Assembly (NCBI GenBank): GCA_019914995.1
Contig: CM034126.1
Coordinates: 377,001-441,000 of the forward strand
Direction of reading: 5' to 3'
DNA: 64,000 nt
Source: Acanthochlamys bracteata
Lineage: Eukaryota > Streptophyta > Magnoliopsida > Pandanales > Velloziaceae
Both the position numbers and the translations under genes were made by a program. The notes beneath the pieces are model-generated. The model was not told the origin of the DNA. It saw only the letters and a list, made by a program, of their open reading frames with translations, and did not search any database. Shown in pieces: positions 62,601 to 64,000 of the stretch (its first letter is position 1; every line of letters starts with the position of its first letter).

Positions 62601-63036
62601 CATGATGAACGACATTGGCGTCCAGCTTTTTGCTGACTAACAACCAACTCATTTTCTCATTTCCATGTGAAACTTTGACAATACCATTACTTAGGATCTC
62701 CTTTTTCATAACAACTAGAGTGTCATCCAGCATATTCTTAAACTTAATACAGCGAAGCCTATGAAGAAACAATAATAGAGATGGATGGAGATCTGAAAAC
62801 ATAGATATGATCGAGTTTATATTAGTCCCTTCTCTGATTTTAGACCGGAAGGGGAGCAAAATGCAAGTATTCCATTGAGAATCAGAACTCTCATAATCAT
62901 CATTGCATATGATTTGCCTGAACATTTCGATATCACAAGGAGAAATAGTAGTGGGCAAAACAAATCCAATCTGACCTTCAGTGATATCAAATTTCACATG
63001 GAACCCATTAGAATGGATCTCAGGTGCATCAGTAAC
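56665..63036 (-). CDS. NOV: NO VEIN (NOV)-like nuclear protein, C-terminal half (5' end beyond window)
   Basis: Arabidopsis NO VEIN is a large plant-specific nuclear protein needed for leaf vein patterning, PIN expression and stem-cell identity. Exons in view: 63036-60778, 60676-60567, 60218-59819, 59724-59407, 59319-59062 and 57771-56665, about 1,480 residues, all in frame. The first in-view exon starts after a CAG acceptor (GTTACTGATGCACC), so earlier exons must lie past 64000; the full family protein is roughly 2,700 aa. The large exon continues the sacsin/HSP90-like ATPase region (FDITEGQIGFVLPTTISPCD). The last exon ends in DUF3883 (GKLGEMIAYRYLADKLGSA, PYDLIVGENENVREYIEVKA). A DVDVDIDVDM acidic run precedes it. 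The last intron (59061-57772) is about 1.3 kb and holds a MITE-like segment. Assignment is firm; biochemical function of the family is poorly known. Confidence 0.9.
58190..58425. repeat. MITE-like repeat in the last NO VEIN intron
   Basis: Contains CCAGAATCTAAAATTCAGAA at about 58190 and CCAGAATCTAAAATCAGAAG at about 58303, plus CAGAATCTATAATC further right. It ends in ACCGCTCTACCAAACATGG, an edge seen in some plant short inverted-repeat elements. The left edge is not clear. Confidence 0.4.
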
Positions 63037-63173
63037 CTGACAAATTATAATCAGGAACTTCATGGTAACTAAAGTAAAATGCCAAGTTTAGCATATTTAC
63101 GAGTTATAAAATCTGATTCAGGGAGAAGTAGAGTACTAATCGGATCCTAAACTAAGTTGCTCGTGCCCAGACT

Positions 63174-64000
63174 AGGGGTGGCAATATATGACCCGACCCG
63201 AAACTGACCTGTTTAATCAGAGTTAGGGTTGAAAATTTTGACCCGTATAAATATATGGGTTGGGTTAGGGTTGAACAAATTTGACCCGGTTATTAAATGG
63301 GTCAACCTGAGTTAACCCGAAATTGACCCACCAATCCGAAATGTCATCTTTTGAAAAAATAATCTTTGATTTTTTCTTACCGTATAATAAAATATTGACA
63401 ATAAAAATAATCGAAACTAGTTATTTACAAACTATTAAATGAAAATGTATTTATAGTTAATTCTTTATTTTTATACCTTAGTAAAATAGTATAAGATGAA
63501 AATTATAATATTATCGAAAGTATTACTATGTAGGCATTTTTAATGACGAATTTAGATTTTGTATAAAGAGTTTTACGAAAATTTTGTTAGATAAATATAT
63601 TTATCAAAATTATTAACCTAGTATTTGTAATCATAAATTTCAGCTATTATCATATATTTTTTAAAAATAAAAATAATATATTTTTTTATATTGTAAGGAC
63701 CGATGAAGACATTAAGGAATGTTGTTGGACATAATTATATCTTGTCAGTAAAAATATCGTGCACTTTTATTCGAACTGATCTTATAATTTCACTAAAACT
63801 TAAAAATATAAAATTAATAATTAATAATTTTAATTATTAAATAGGTCGACCCGAATTTGATCCGGTTATTAGTAGGTTGGGTTAGGGTTGACAATTTTGA
63901 CCCGTATAAATTCATAGGTTGGGTTAGGGTTGAATAAATTTGACCCGGTTATTAAATGGATCGATCCGAAACCGACCCATCAACCTATATTGCCACCCCT
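63174..64000. mobile_element. hAT-like non-autonomous element with telomere-like internal repeats
   Basis: Begins AGGGGTGGCAATATATGACC at 63174 and the window ends with its inverse, ATATTGCCACCCCT. The GGGGTGGCAA tip is typical of hAT elements. The expected 8-bp duplication cannot be tested because the right flank is outside the window. Inside are direct copies of a 60-bp-class unit holding TTGGGTTAGGGTTGA and TTTGACCCGGTTATTAAATG, at about 63240-63301 and 63900-63961. The middle is AT-rich with no coding frame. It lies in a NO VEIN intron. Confidence 0.65.

Noticed and set aside
63220..63300. Interstitial telomere sequence
   Set aside because: GGGTTAGGGTT occurs only as part of a longer diverged unit with GACCCGG motifs inside an element with inverted ends. 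It is not an array of TTTAGGG.

Overview
The window is nuclear DNA from a dicot plant. The genes carry many GT-AG introns and AT-rich intergenic DNA, and the families present (NO VEIN, WAK kinase, MYB-CC, SINA ligase, tandem-domain GTP cyclohydrolase I, CDKE with SPTAIRE) are plant types. I could not assign a species from the sequence alone.

Layout, left to right: F-box/DUF295 gene (-, 1569-3065); ribosomal protein S3 (-, 4435-7117); MYB-CC/PHL factor (-, 9057-10552); a 6.5-kb Mutator-like element (11220-17717) with TIRs of about 1.44 kb, a near-perfect 9-bp target duplication and a dead FAR1-type transposase; CDC20 (-, 20511-22476); a CobW/COG0523 metallochaperone-type GTPase (-, 23246-28139) head to head with the Mediator kinase CDKE/CDK8 (+, 28384-32754); a tapetum-type bHLH (-, 33638-35551); a SINA E3 ligase (-, 40610-42384); GTP cyclohydrolase I (+, 46179-48922); a wall-associated kinase (-, 52521-55145); and the 3' half of NO VEIN (-, 56665-63036), whose 5' part lies beyond the window. 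I joined exons by hand from conserved protein sequence and splice signals. Most internal boundaries keep frame exactly, so total lengths fall where the families predict (RPS3 234 aa, CDC20 483, COBW 406, CDKE about 470, SINA 307, WAK 769).

The gene space is ordinary housekeeping, regulatory and receptor genes with no pathway clustering. The accessory material is transposons: the long-TIR MULE, a Tourist-like MITE with TTA duplications, a family of AT-rich MITE-like elements in at least six places, and a hAT-like non-autonomous element built of telomere-like repeats in a NO VEIN intron.

The observations most worth a second look are: a histone H2A exon fragment carried in both TIRs of the MULE; four perfect MSA (mitotic MYB3R) elements upstream of CDC20; a palindromic site II element at the exact midpoint of the COBW/CDKE shared promoter, flanked by near-identical direct repeats; a GC-AG first intron in RPS3; a CDKE stop codon apparently split by an intron; and a PD-(D/E)XK-like signature in the NO VEIN C-terminal domain. 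I saw no evidence for a wholly new multi-gene system.
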